Below the pieces are notes generated by a model. It was not told the origin of the DNA. It made no database searches and saw only the letters and a program-made list of their open reading frames with translations. Position numbers and translations under genes: made by a program. Positions 33,900-42,885 of a DNA stretch of 64,000 nt are shown here, in pieces. Source of the stretch: Gliomastix tumulicola (taxonomy: Eukaryota; Ascomycota; Sordariomycetes; Hypocreales; Bionectriaceae); assembly GCA_001599755.1 (NCBI GenBank), contig BCHX01000004.1:2542001-2606000 (forward strand). The letters are read 5' to 3'. Each line of letters begins with the position of its first letter. The stretch's first letter is position 1.

Positions 33900-36800
33900 A
33901 TGTCGACGGTTGAGGCAGAGACGCCGCCGAACAATGGCCAACCAGACAGTCCCAGCCTCGAAGCGCCTGAGTTCGACTCGACTGCCATCATCACGAACTT
34001 GGCCGAGACACTCTCCGACCGCCAGATGCTCGTCAACCACATCGAACAAGGCCCGCAACTCGACTTCAGGAACTCCAAGTTCGATCCGTACCGATGGGCT
34101 CATGCAATGATCCAGTTCCTCGGCCGGGACAATTCGATAAGACAGAGGAGTTCAGGCGTCGCATTCTCCAACATGAGCGTGAGCGGCTCCGAGTCAGGAG
34201 TCAAGCTGCAAGAAACTGTGCTGTCTTCCCTCGCCGTCCCGTTCCGTAACGCCGCCGCTCTCTTCTCAGGGCGCAGCTCGGCTTCCCCGCGGCGTATACT
34301 CGAGAAATTCGACGGCCTCTTGCGCAGCGGCGAACTCCTCCTCGTCCTCGGTCGCCCCGGCAGCGGATGCACAACCTTTCTCAAGACAATCTGCGGACAC
34401 TCCGACGGCCTGAATGTCGAACCCGAGAGTAAGATCCGCGCCCTGGGACTCGACATCGAGGACATCAAGCATCGCCGCGGCGACGTGGCCTACAACCAAG
34501 AAGTCGACGAGCACTTCCCACACCTGACCGTGGGCCAAACACTGCGCTTCGCTACGGCCGCGAAGGCTCCTCTCGAGTCGGAGATGCACGAAGTTACCCG
34601 CTCTGAATATGTCGACATTGTGACAAAGCTCGTCATGGCCATCTTCGGCTTGTCCCACACAGTGAACACGAAGGTGGGCGACGCCTACGTCCGCGGCGTC
34701 AGCGGTGGCGAACGGAAGCGAGTCAGTATTGCCGAGATGTTCGTCGCCCGCGTTCGTATGGGTGCCTGGGACAACTGCACGCGCGGGCTCGACGCGGCGT
34801 CTGCTCTGCAGTTCGTGCGCTCCCTGCGTCTTTCGGCCGACCTGGACGGCACGTGTCACGCCGTTGCAGCGTACCAGGCCTCGCAGGCCATGTACGAGCT
34901 GTTCGATAAGGTGATTGTGTTGTATGAGGGGAGGGAGATCTTCTACGGACCTTGTGATCGGGCTGTGGCGTACTTCCAGGAGATGGGCTGGGAGCGAGAC
35001 GAGCGCCAGGAGGCACCTGACTTTTTGACCGCCATCACCAATCCGGGCGAACGACAGGCACGACCAGGTATGGAAGACAGAGTCCCGAGAACGCCGGCGG
35101 AGTTTGTCCAGCATTGGGAACGGAGCCCCGAGTACAGGAGCCTCCAGAGCGAGGTCGCCGAGTTTCTCACCGAGGAGGAGGATGACCTTTCCAGAGGTGC
35201 CGGCAAAGCAAAAGAGGGTCACTTGAAGCTGAGGTCCAGTTCCCCTTACCTGATGTCGGTGCCAATGCAGACGCGGCTTTGCCTCGAACGAGCCGGGCAG
35301 CGGATGCGCAACGACATGGCCACGACCGTCACGACAGTCGTCGTTCAGACGGTCCTGGCTCTCATCATTGGCTCCATCTTCTTCAACTCTCCCGACTCGA
35401 GCAGCGCCTTCTTCCAGAAAGGTGCCGTTCTCTTCTTTGCCGTCCTGATGAACGCTCTCATCACCATCAACGAGATCGGCCTCCTCTACAGCCAGCGACC
35501 CATCATCGAGAAGCAAGCCCGGTACGCATTCGTGCGTCCCTTTACCGAAGCCCTGGCGAGTGTCCTCGTCGATCTACCCGTCAAGCTCCTGCGCTGCTCG
35601 GCGTTCAGCATCATTCTCTACTTCATGAGCAACCTCCGCAGAGAGCCTGGTTCCTTCTTCACCTTCTACTTGTTCCTCATCACCGCCATCTTGGCCATGT
35701 CGGCAGTATTCCGAACGTTGGCAGCATCCACCAAGACAGTCGGCCAGGCCATGGGGCTCGCCGGCATCATCGTTTTGTGCATCGTCGTCTACACCGGCTT
35801 CACGGTCCCGCAAACATACATGCACCCCTGGTTGTCCTGGATCCGGTGGATCAATCCCATCTTCTACGCATTCGAGGCGCTCGTGAGCAATGAGTTCCGG
35901 GGACGCGACTTTGACTGCGCGTTTTTTGTCCCGCCCTATGGTTCTGGCAACTACTCAACGTGTTCTTCCGTCGGGTCCGAGGCTGGCCAGCCGGCCGTCA
36001 ATGGCGATTTCTACATCAAGCAAGCGTATGGATATGACCCGGCGCATCTCTGGCGGAACTACGGCATACTGCTTGCCATCACCTTCTTCTTCTACGTTTT
36101 GTATCTCATAATTATCGAGCTTGCTCCCCCCCGGCACTCTACAGCAGAAGCCCTCGTTTACCGTCCTGGACACGCACCTCAGAATGTTGTCCGCAGCGGC
36201 GACGTGGAGGACCAGAATGAGAAGACGACACGCCTCGACTCGGTATCCGAAGAAAGCTACCTCGCGCATCTCCCAGAGCAGACCGACGTGCTGACATGGC
36301 GCAACATCAACTACGATATCCCAACCAAGGACGGAACGAGGCGACTGCTCAACAATGTCAATGGCTGGATCAAGCCGGGCACACTGACAGCCCTCATGGG
36401 TGTATCGGGCGCCGGCAAGACGACTCTTCTCGACGTCCTCGCGAAGCGAGTATCTATCGGGGTAGTGACCGGGGATATCCTCGTCAACGGCCAGTCTCCT
36501 AGCGTAGACTATCCTCGCCGAACCGGCTACGTCCAGCAACAAGATCTCCATCTCGAGACAACAACCGTACGAGAGGCCCTCCAGTTCAGCGCCCTCCTCC
36601 GCCAGCCCCAGACGACACCGACCAAGGAGAAGTACGCCTACGTGGAAGAAGTCATCCAGATGCTCGGCATGCACGCCTTTGCTGAAGCCGTCGTCGGCTC
36701 CCCCGGGTCAGGTCTCAACGTCGAGCAGCGAAAGCTTTTGAGTATCGGTGTCGAGCTTGTGGCCAAGCCGACGCTTCTCATCTTCCTGGACGAGCCGACG

Positions 36801-38195
36801 AGCGGCCTCGACTCGCAGAGCTCCTGGACGATCTGTGACATGCTGCGGCGGCTGGCAGACCACGGCCAGGCTGTGCTCGCGACCATCCACCAGCCCAGTG
36901 CACTGCTGTTCCAGACGTTCGACCGGCTGCTCTTCCTCGCCGAAGGTGGGAGGACCGTCTACTTTGGCGATATTGGCCTCCATTCGCAGACTCCCAGGGA
37001 CTATTTTGCAGCGGCTGGGGCTCGTCCTTGCGGCCCCATGGAAAATCCGGCCGAGTACATCCTCGATGTCGTCAACAGTAGCAAAGGCGAGGGAGTAGAC
37101 TGGGCGGCTCGCTGGAACGAAAGTGATGAATCGCAGCAAGTCCTGGCCGAGCTCAGTCGATTGGAGCAAGTCGATGGTGACTCGCGAGGTGACTTGGGTT
37201 CAAGTTCACCCATCGCCGGACATTATGCCCTCCCTTTCTTCAGCCAACTCTTCTACGTCAGTCGTCGCGTCTTCCAGCAGTACTACCGCGACCCCCAGTA
37301 CATCTTCGCCAAGTTCGGCCTGGGAATCGCCTCCGGCCTCTTCATCGGCTTCTCCTTCTGGGACGCCTCCAGCTCGCAGCAGGGCTTCCAGAACGCGCTC
37401 TTCAGCATCTTCCTCCTCTGCAGCATCTTCTCGACGCTCGTCAACCAGATCGTCCCGCGCTTCGTCACCCAGCGCGCCCTGTATGAGGTCCGCGAGCGGC
37501 CCTCCCGCGTCTACTCGTGGCAGGTCTTCATCCTGTCGCAGATGCTCGTCGAGGTCCCCTGGCAGGTCCTCCTCGGTGTCTGCGCGTGGGCGTGCGCGTT
37601 CCCGACCGTGTTTGGGACCAACGTCGCCGCCCAGGACCAAGGCCTCGTGCTCCTCTTCATTGTCCAGTTCTACGTCTACGCCGCAAGCATGGCCCAGGCC
37701 GTCATCGCAGGCGTCGAGGACGCGGGCGTGGCCTCCATGCTCGGCACGCTGACGTTCGGCCTGTCCTTCATCTTCAACGGCGTCATGCAGCCCCCGGACG
37801 CGCTGCCCGACTTCTGGATCTTCATGTACCGCGTCTCCCCTTTTACCTACTACATCGGCGGGATCAGCAGCGCGGCGCTGCACAGCCGCGAGGTCATCTG
37901 CTCGAGCGCCGAGCTCACCGTCGTCACGCCGCCGCCGGGGAAGACGTGCGGGGAGTACTTCGCTGACTTCCTGGTCGAGGCCGAAGGCGCGCTGTACAAC
38001 CCGGACGCCTCGGCGGCGTGCGAGTACTGCGCCATGTCCGACGGGAGTCAGTACCTCGCCCAGCGACGCATCTTCTACGAGGACCGCTGGAGGAACTACG
38101 GCATCTTCCTGTGCTACTTTGTCTTCAACGCGGCGGCGACCATCTCCCTGTATTACCTGTTCCGGGTGCGCAAGTGGAGGATCCGAAGCGCATAA
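33900..38195 (+). CDS. Full-length PDR-type ABC-G multidrug transporter, 1431 aa
   Basis: Single exon, 1431 residues, the usual PDR size, with the order NBD1-TMD1-NBD2-TMD2. NBD1 has the family's degenerate Walker A GRPGSGCTT (residues 151-159, Cys for Lys) and a canonical signature VSGGERKRVS (about 267). Its Walker B side reads WDNCTRGLDAA. NBD2 has canonical Walker A GVSGAGKTT (834-842), the divergent signature LNVEQRKLLSIG and Walker B LLIFLDEPTSGLDSQ. Thus one consensus and one degenerate ATP site form, as is normal in PDR pumps. Each TMD shows about six helices, and the last extracellular loop carries CEYC. It exports xenobiotics or metabolites across the plasma membrane. Expression is probably controlled by the divergent Zn2Cys6 factor. 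Confidence 0.97.
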   Translation: MSTVEAETPPNNGQPDSPSLEAPEFDSTAIITNLAETLSDRQMLVNHIEQGPQLDFRNSKFDPYRWAHAMIQFLGRDNSIRQRSSGVAFSNMSVSGSESGVKLQETVLSSLAVPFRNAAALFSGRSSASPRRILEKFDGLLRSGELLLVLGRPGSGCTTFLKTICGHSDGLNVEPESKIRALGLDIEDIKHRRGDVAYNQEVDEHFPHLTVGQTLRFATAAKAPLESEMHEVTRSEYVDIVTKLVMAIFGLSHTVNTKVGDAYVRGVSGGERKRVSIAEMFVARVRMGAWDNCTRGLDAASALQFVRSLRLSADLDGTCHAVAAYQASQAMYELFDKVIVLYEGREIFYGPCDRAVAYFQEMGWERDERQEAPDFLTAITNPGERQARPGMEDRVPRTPAEFVQHWERSPEYRSLQSEVAEFLTEEEDDLSRGAGKAKEGHLKLRSSSPYLMSVPMQTRLCLERAGQRMRNDMATTVTTVVVQTVLALIIGSIFFNSPDSSSAFFQKGAVLFFAVLMNALITINEIGLLYSQRPIIEKQARYAFVRPFTEALASVLVDLPVKLLRCSAFSIILYFMSNLRREPGSFFTFYLFLITAILAMSAVFRTLAASTKTVGQAMGLAGIIVLCIVVYTGFTVPQTYMHPWLSWIRWINPIFYAFEALVSNEFRGRDFDCAFFVPPYGSGNYSTCSSVGSEAGQPAVNGDFYIKQAYGYDPAHLWRNYGILLAITFFFYVLYLIIIELAPPRHSTAEALVYRPGHAPQNVVRSGDVEDQNEKTTRLDSVSEESYLAHLPEQTDVLTWRNINYDIPTKDGTRRLLNNVNGWIKPGTLTALMGVSGAGKTTLLDVLAKRVSIGVVTGDILVNGQSPSVDYPRRTGYVQQQDLHLETTTVREALQFSALLRQPQTTPTKEKYAYVEEVIQMLGMHAFAEAVVGSPGSGLNVEQRKLLSIGVELVAKPTLLIFLDEPTSGLDSQSSWTICDMLRRLADHGQAVLATIHQPSALLFQTFDRLLFLAEGGRTVYFGDIGLHSQTPRDYFAAAGARPCGPMENPAEYILDVVNSSKGEGVDWAARWNESDESQQVLAELSRLEQVDGDSRGDLGSSSPIAGHYALPFFSQLFYVSRRVFQQYYRDPQYIFAKFGLGIASGLFIGFSFWDASSSQQGFQNALFSIFLLCSIFSTLVNQIVPRFVTQRALYEVRERPSRVYSWQVFILSQMLVEVPWQVLLGVCAWACAFPTVFGTNVAAQDQGLVLLFIVQFYVYAASMAQAVIAGVEDAGVASMLGTLTFGLSFIFNGVMQPPDALPDFWIFMYRVSPFTYYIGGISSAALHSREVICSSAELTVVTPPPGKTCGEYFADFLVEAEGALYNPDASAACEYCAMSDGSQYLAQRRIFYEDRWRNYGIFLCYFVFNAAATISLYYLFRVRKWRIRSA

Positions 38196-38851
38196 GAGGC
38201 CCTACTAATGTACATCACCATCCTTTTTTCATCTCATTTGTCTGGTTACTTCACTTTCCGGTGGATGGAACAAGGCCACACTACGTTGGCCTGGTTCGCT
38301 TTTCTGGAACTAAAGTCTTTGATCCATTCTCCTAATTCATATAGATTGTTTAGGCAGAAGCCGTTCGCTTCATTAACCTAGTTTGTTGTCAACTCATATA
38401 GTATTCCTACTTAGGCATAATACAGGCCTAATACTAGAAGCGTCCTCCCTGGATGTAAATATGCCCCTCTTTCCATCCGTCTCATGAGGAACATCAGACG
38501 CCCATGCACTAGTAACACCCAATAAATTCCCTACGAATAAACACAAACATGGACAAGTGATGCCAAGTAAACAGTAGGACACGCACTTGAGGGGTGGGAA
38601 TGGCACAAATTGGATGGCTTAGCTGACCGTAGATCCGATTGTTGTTTCAGTCTTGTTGAAAAGAAGTATTTATTGTCCGCAGTGAAGACGATATTCCCCA
38701 TTTCACCAGACCAGCGCCATGAGAAAGCCACCAAATTGGTTGTCAGAGCCCCATTACGTCCATGACCATTTTCGTTGGTATTGCCGTTGCTGCTGGCACT
38801 GCTGCTGCTTCTGTTTCCGATGCTTCTGATGCTGCTGGTGTCGCCAGTCGT

Positions 38852-38940
38852 AGTGGTGATAGTGGTGGTGGTGATGGTGGTGGTGATGGTGGTGATGGTG
38901 ATGGTGGTGATGGTGATGGTGATGGTGATGGTGATGGTGG
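38852..38940. repeat. GGTGAT/GGTGGT microsatellite
   Basis: About 90 bases of GGTGAT and GGTGGT units. Read in other frames it gives His- or Met/Val-rich open stretches that are artefacts. Confidence 0.9.
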
Positions 38941-39110
38941 CGGCGGCGTGGCAAGGGCAGGTCCCCGCATGGATTCAGGGTGGCATTAGCCACGCTGCGA
39001 TTCTGATTAGTCGATGCGAGTGAGAAGGATTCAATTGAGAGCTTACCCGCCGCCGCTTTCTTTTATCCCAGAATGACTCCTTAGAGATGGCTCTCGGATG
39101 GATGAAAGAA

Positions 39111-39140
39111 GGGAAGGGAAGGGAAGGGAAGGGAAGGGAA
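39111..39140. repeat. (GGGAA)6 microsatellite
   Basis: Six exact tandem GGGAA units. Confidence 0.9.
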
Positions 39141-39374
39141 AGAAAATGTTATTTGGTGACTGTTATTAGCACGTCCATGTGCTCTGTGCGCAGGAATAAT
39201 CTGCACTGGGTAAGGCAGGAACTAACTGCAAGATGGAAAGTGCCGTCTTCCTAAAGCGAGGAAGGTGCGCTTGCCTAAGGTGAGGTCCTTCTGCCTTGCC
39301 AGTATATTGATACTACTGAACTGGACTACGGCAAATGGACGGAAAGGCAACTGTTGACACGATAACACACCTCA

Positions 39375-39548
39375 ATGGGCCATATCACAGACGCCAACAT
39401 GGTTATCGCACGGTACGAGCGGGAGATCGCGAAACTTGAGGAAGCCCGGGCTGGATATCAGTTCGGCAGGCATGGCGCAGGCAGAGATGATGCTGGCCGG
39501 TTGGGAGGACCAGAGATTTGGGAAGCACTGCGGCGAGCAAGAGAGTGA
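39375..39548 (+). CDS. Possible small ORF, 57 aa
   Basis: An ATG-started frame of 57 codons with an in-frame TAA shortly upstream. The peptide has an amphipathic, charged look (ARYEREIAKLEEARAG, then PEIWEALRRARE), which is more protein-like than its surroundings. No family is recognised and no splice sites are evident. It could be chance or the remnant of a gene. Confidence 0.25.
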   Translation: MGHITDANMVIARYEREIAKLEEARAGYQFGRHGAGRDDAGRLGGPEIWEALRRARE

Positions 39549-40120
39549 GGCATGATGGATTTAGGACAAGTCTGCGCGCGCCGAATATTCTGAGCCGCGG
39601 TGAGCGAGCGGACAAAGCTGTAACCGTATCCCAAATCGTCGACTGTAGAGCCCATATTCCTCAAATGAGCGAGAAAGGAATATTTAACCAGTAGACAATT
39701 CCATTGGGATGAACTTTTTGGATAAAAGCCCGTCGGGTTATATTGTAAATAAGGTAGGAATTAAGGTGCCCGGCCGATTCAAAGTAAAATGCACGAGCGC
39801 CGATCTGCCGAGGCCCCGGACAGAGAGCGTCTCAGTGATGGTTTAGGTGTGTAAGTCCTGTCTTATTAGTCACTGCATTTTTCTGCGTTACATCAGAGCA
39901 CCCCTTTGCTTGCCCAAGACAAGACCTGCTATCGTCCCAGAGAGGAAGGTTCCTCGCTTGATATCTATCTGATCCAGGCTTTATCTCTATTAAGCCGAAC
40001 TCCATCCCCCTCCCCCCTCCCCCACTTCCTCCAACATCCGCTTTCCAGCGCCCACGAACTCATAACGACACGACTCTCTCTCTATCTTTTTCTCCGCCTC
40101 GCCCTCAAGATAGCCCTGAG

Positions 40121-40729
40121 ATGAGCCCGTCGCAGCGCATCTTCACCGGCCCAAGACTCCTCCTCGGCCTCCTCCTCGTAGCCGCCCTCCTCGCCTACCA
40201 CAGCCTCAGCCAGTCATCATCTCCCTCACCCTCCTCCATGGCGGCGTCCAACCCCATCGAGGGCCTCCAGCTCTCCCTCGCCCAGGTCCCCGACGCCTCG
40301 CCCACCACCATCAAGATCACCGTCACCAACACGGGCTCCGGCCCCGTCACGCTCCTCACCTACGACTCCCCGCTGGACCCCTCCGCCCTCCAGCTCGGCC
40401 TCCTCTCCATCACGCCCGCCGGCGCCGCCGCTCCGCTGGATCTGCCCGTCGCGTACCTGCGTCGCATCTGGCCTCCCACGCGGAACCTGCTCGTCGCGCT
40501 CGCGCCGGGGGAGAGCACCAGCAGCGAGATCTTCTTCCGGGAGGCTGTCGTCACGGCTGAAGACTTAGGCGAGAAGGCCACGGTGGTCGTCAGGGGGCAG
40601 TGGTCGGCTGTCTGGGCCAAGGGGAAGGATGAGGTCAGCGATGGGGAGCTGAATGATCCCCGGGGGAGTGCGGATAGTTTCCAGGGCAGTTTCGCGAGCG
40701 AGCCGCTGGAGGTCACTGTTGTATCTTGA
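40121..40729 (+). CDS. Fungal secreted or membrane-anchored protein of unknown function, 202 aa
   Basis: Single exon, 202 residues. A hydrophobic segment at residues 12-28 (LLLGLLLVAALLAYHSL) after a short basic start is a signal anchor or signal peptide. After a Ser/Pro linker comes a beta-rich domain with LQLSLAQVPDASPTTIKITV, NTGSGPVTLLTYDSPLDPSALQLG, LVALAPGES and a late EPLEVTVV strand. I recall this pattern from uncharacterised ascomycete proteins with an immunoglobulin-like look. A second in-frame Met at residue 40 (MAASNPIEG) could start a cytosolic form without the signal. Function unknown. Confidence 0.85.
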   Translation: MSPSQRIFTGPRLLLGLLLVAALLAYHSLSQSSSPSPSSMAASNPIEGLQLSLAQVPDASPTTIKITVTNTGSGPVTLLTYDSPLDPSALQLGLLSITPAGAAAPLDLPVAYLRRIWPPTRNLLVALAPGESTSSEIFFREAVVTAEDLGEKATVVVRGQWSAVWAKGKDEVSDGELNDPRGSADSFQGSFASEPLEVTVVS

Positions 40730-41181
40730 GCTGCTGCTACCGTGAAAGAAATCAATTGAGCATTTCGCCACATTCATCTATCGTCAATGTACAAGGAAGG
40801 TATCCATCCTTCTGGTGACGCAGTGCCGCGTTCCGGCCCCTAGACCTCAGATCAAAGCAACAAGTTCGGTCCTCCTGCAAAAGCTTCCTATCCCATGGAG
40901 GTGGTGTCCAACGTCAATAGTGAGCTGGCATGTTCTCGCCAGACAACGCGAGATCACCAGCTGGTGATAGATGGCTTCCACAGTCGGCTTCAGTGACAGT
41001 TTTAAACCATGGAAAATAATGTCGATCAAGTTCTAGCAGAAGCAGAGAGTTAGCCATTCCGCAAGTCAAATCCGCCGTTGCTGGAGACGAGGAACACAGG
41101 GCGCGTACCAAAAACACGTTTATCCTCAACATATGAGACACAGCTTGCTGGTCGGTTGCGTAATCATGCTCTCATCCCAAT
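40730..41181. other. Convergent intergenic gap, no gene seen
   Basis: 3' flanks of two converging genes. Nothing recognised. Confidence 0.6.
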
Positions 41182-42282
41182 TCAGAGGATGAAGTCGTCA
41201 TCCGAGCCGTCGCTCGAGTCGTAGATAACGAAATCGTCGTCGACTCTCTTGCGTCGTGAAGGCGTATCCTTAATCTCATAGACTTCCTCCCCTTCGTTCG
41301 TGACATCCTCCATCTCCACATCGCTGTCGTCGCTCGAGATGACAATCGGGTCGTCTTCATCGTTAAAGAAGTTGTCCAGAATCTCGAGGTCGTCGCCATT
41401 GGTGGCTGGCTGGAAGCGCGGTGACTTTCTGATGGACGCGGTCGAGCTGGCTCGTCGCCTCGAATTCCGCCTTTCCCTTTTGCTGCGCTTGTTCCTCTCG
41501 GATCGGGACATGTCGTCCACAGCCGTCTGAACGCCAGTACCGGCTTCTGGTGTATCTTCAGCCGTCTTTACTCGGGTGCCCGAACGCAGGATTCGCCCTC
41601 CTTGCCCTTTCGCCGTCGTCTTTATAGTCGCTGGCACCTGCGTCGCTGGCACTTTGGTCGTTCGCAGTTGAGTCGCCGAGGCCTTGGTCGATGCTACTTT
41701 GGCAGCCGGCTGTCGTGTCGGTGGCTTCTTCACTGGCGGCGTCTTGCCTCCCCACGACTGCAGAACCGTCCAGATCTCGCCCTTCACCTCCCCCCTGGCC
41801 TTCTCCCTCGGCATCCCGCCGCGCAAGAGCGTCTCATACTCCGTCCACCTGTGCCGCACATGCGCGACCACCGCAAGCCGCACCTTATCCTCCACGCTGC
41901 GCGTTCCCGTCCTTCCCACCCTCCCGCTGCTCTTCTTAAGAGTGTGATCCAGGACAGTCTCAACGCTGTGGGAAGGGATGCCGGGGAACTGCCGTAGCAG
42001 CACCGCCTTGAACTCGTTGCGCGTGGACAGATCGCGGCGTGCGACGTTGGCCTGGCGGGTACCCTTCGTGGCCTTGTCCTTTTCGTGGACCTCCTTGAGA
42101 ATAAAGATTGGCGCTCGGAGACCAAGAGTACGCTTCTCCCGCGTGACCACGAAGAGCGTCTTACCTGCCTCGCGCGTGAGACGCCGGCAGAGACCCGTCT
42201 GATACACATTGCCCTTCCTCAAAAACCCGTAGCCCTTAGGCATGGGTTTGAGGTGGTCTACCGTCACCTCGTGGTAGCCCAT
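41182..42282 (-). CDS. DUF2293-domain protein with SUMO-interaction-like motifs, 366 aa
   Basis: Single exon, 366 residues; an in-frame TGA just upstream supports the start. The N-terminal block (PKGYGFLRKGNVYQTGLCRR...GKTLFVV) and the domain FPGIPSHSVETVLDHTLKKSSGRVGRTG...DKVRLAVVAHVRHRWTEYETLL are typical of DUF2293, found throughout ascomycetes. A Lys/Ala/Thr-rich linker follows (about 190-250). The acidic tail has IVISSDD (313-319) and VIYDSSD (352-358). Each is a hydrophobic core flanked by Ser/Asp, matching SUMO-interaction motifs. A nuclear, chromatin-linked role is plausible but inferred. Confidence 0.9.
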   Translation of the reverse strand: MGYHEVTVDHLKPMPKGYGFLRKGNVYQTGLCRRLTREAGKTLFVVTREKRTLGLRAPIFILKEVHEKDKATKGTRQANVARRDLSTRNEFKAVLLRQFPGIPSHSVETVLDHTLKKSSGRVGRTGTRSVEDKVRLAVVAHVRHRWTEYETLLRGGMPREKARGEVKGEIWTVLQSWGGKTPPVKKPPTRQPAAKVASTKASATQLRTTKVPATQVPATIKTTAKGQGGRILRSGTRVKTAEDTPEAGTGVQTAVDDMSRSERNKRSKRERRNSRRRASSTASIRKSPRFQPATNGDDLEILDNFFNDEDDPIVISSDDSDVEMEDVTNEGEEVYEIKDTPSRRKRVDDDFVIYDSSDGSDDDFIL

Positions 42283-42885
42283 CGGAGCGCATCAGTCGAA
42301 ATGCAATCGTCGCAGAATACTCAGAAGGCTGGCTGGTAAACAACGATGGTGATGAGCCGACGGTGGCATCAAGAGAGTAAATTTGTTCGGCGGCGCTGTT
42401 CAGCGAGCGCATATCCTGGGTTATGTGAGGAAGAAATCCATGTTGCGCAGGTCGATACAGAAGTATTCAGGCCTTTGTGCGCCGGTGTCGTTGTTGGCAA
42501 GGTGAGGAGTCAAGAGGTGAAAGCGAGATCAACAAAAGGCCGTCGGTGAGTAAACAGTGCTTTATTGGCCCGTGCAGCGCCTTGTGTCACCAATAACGGG
42601 GCTACTAGTTACAGACCAGTACTGGAAACCATAGTCTTGGAGCCCAATCGAAGTCTGGCATGGTTGTCTCTCCTAAGCTCAGAATACTCACACTTCCTCA
42701 TGCCTCACATTTAACTTACCGCTATTCTCAGCTAGCTTACACCACATACGATAGATACTTCACATCACCTAATCGGTAGAAATCCATGAAACCAAATCCC
42801 AATAAAGATACCACTATACAAATGGGTATCAACGCTTACGAAAAGAAGTCTTCGCTCAAGGCTGGCTAAGTATGACAAAGGCCGT
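42283..42885. other. Intergenic, no gene seen
   Basis: Promoter of the DUF2293 gene and 3' flank of the LRR gene. Nothing recognised. Confidence 0.6.

Larger units (their letters stand above)
38196..40120. other. Intergenic with two microsatellites and one weak small ORF
   Basis: 1.9 kb without a secure gene. It holds a GGTGAT-type repeat (about 38852-38940), a GGGAA repeat (39111-39140) and a 57-codon ORF. The final 100 bases are CT-rich (CCCCCTCCCCC, CTCTCTCTAT), a typical leader before 40121. Confidence 0.55.

Noticed and set aside
34266..35516. 416-codon minus-strand open frame within the second ABC transporter
   Set aside because: Same shadow effect; no family motif, and the plus strand encodes nucleotide-binding domain 1.
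38743..39023. Open frames with poly-His, poly-Pro/Ser or poly-Met/Val tracts
   Set aside because: All are translations of the GGTGAT microsatellite in different frames.
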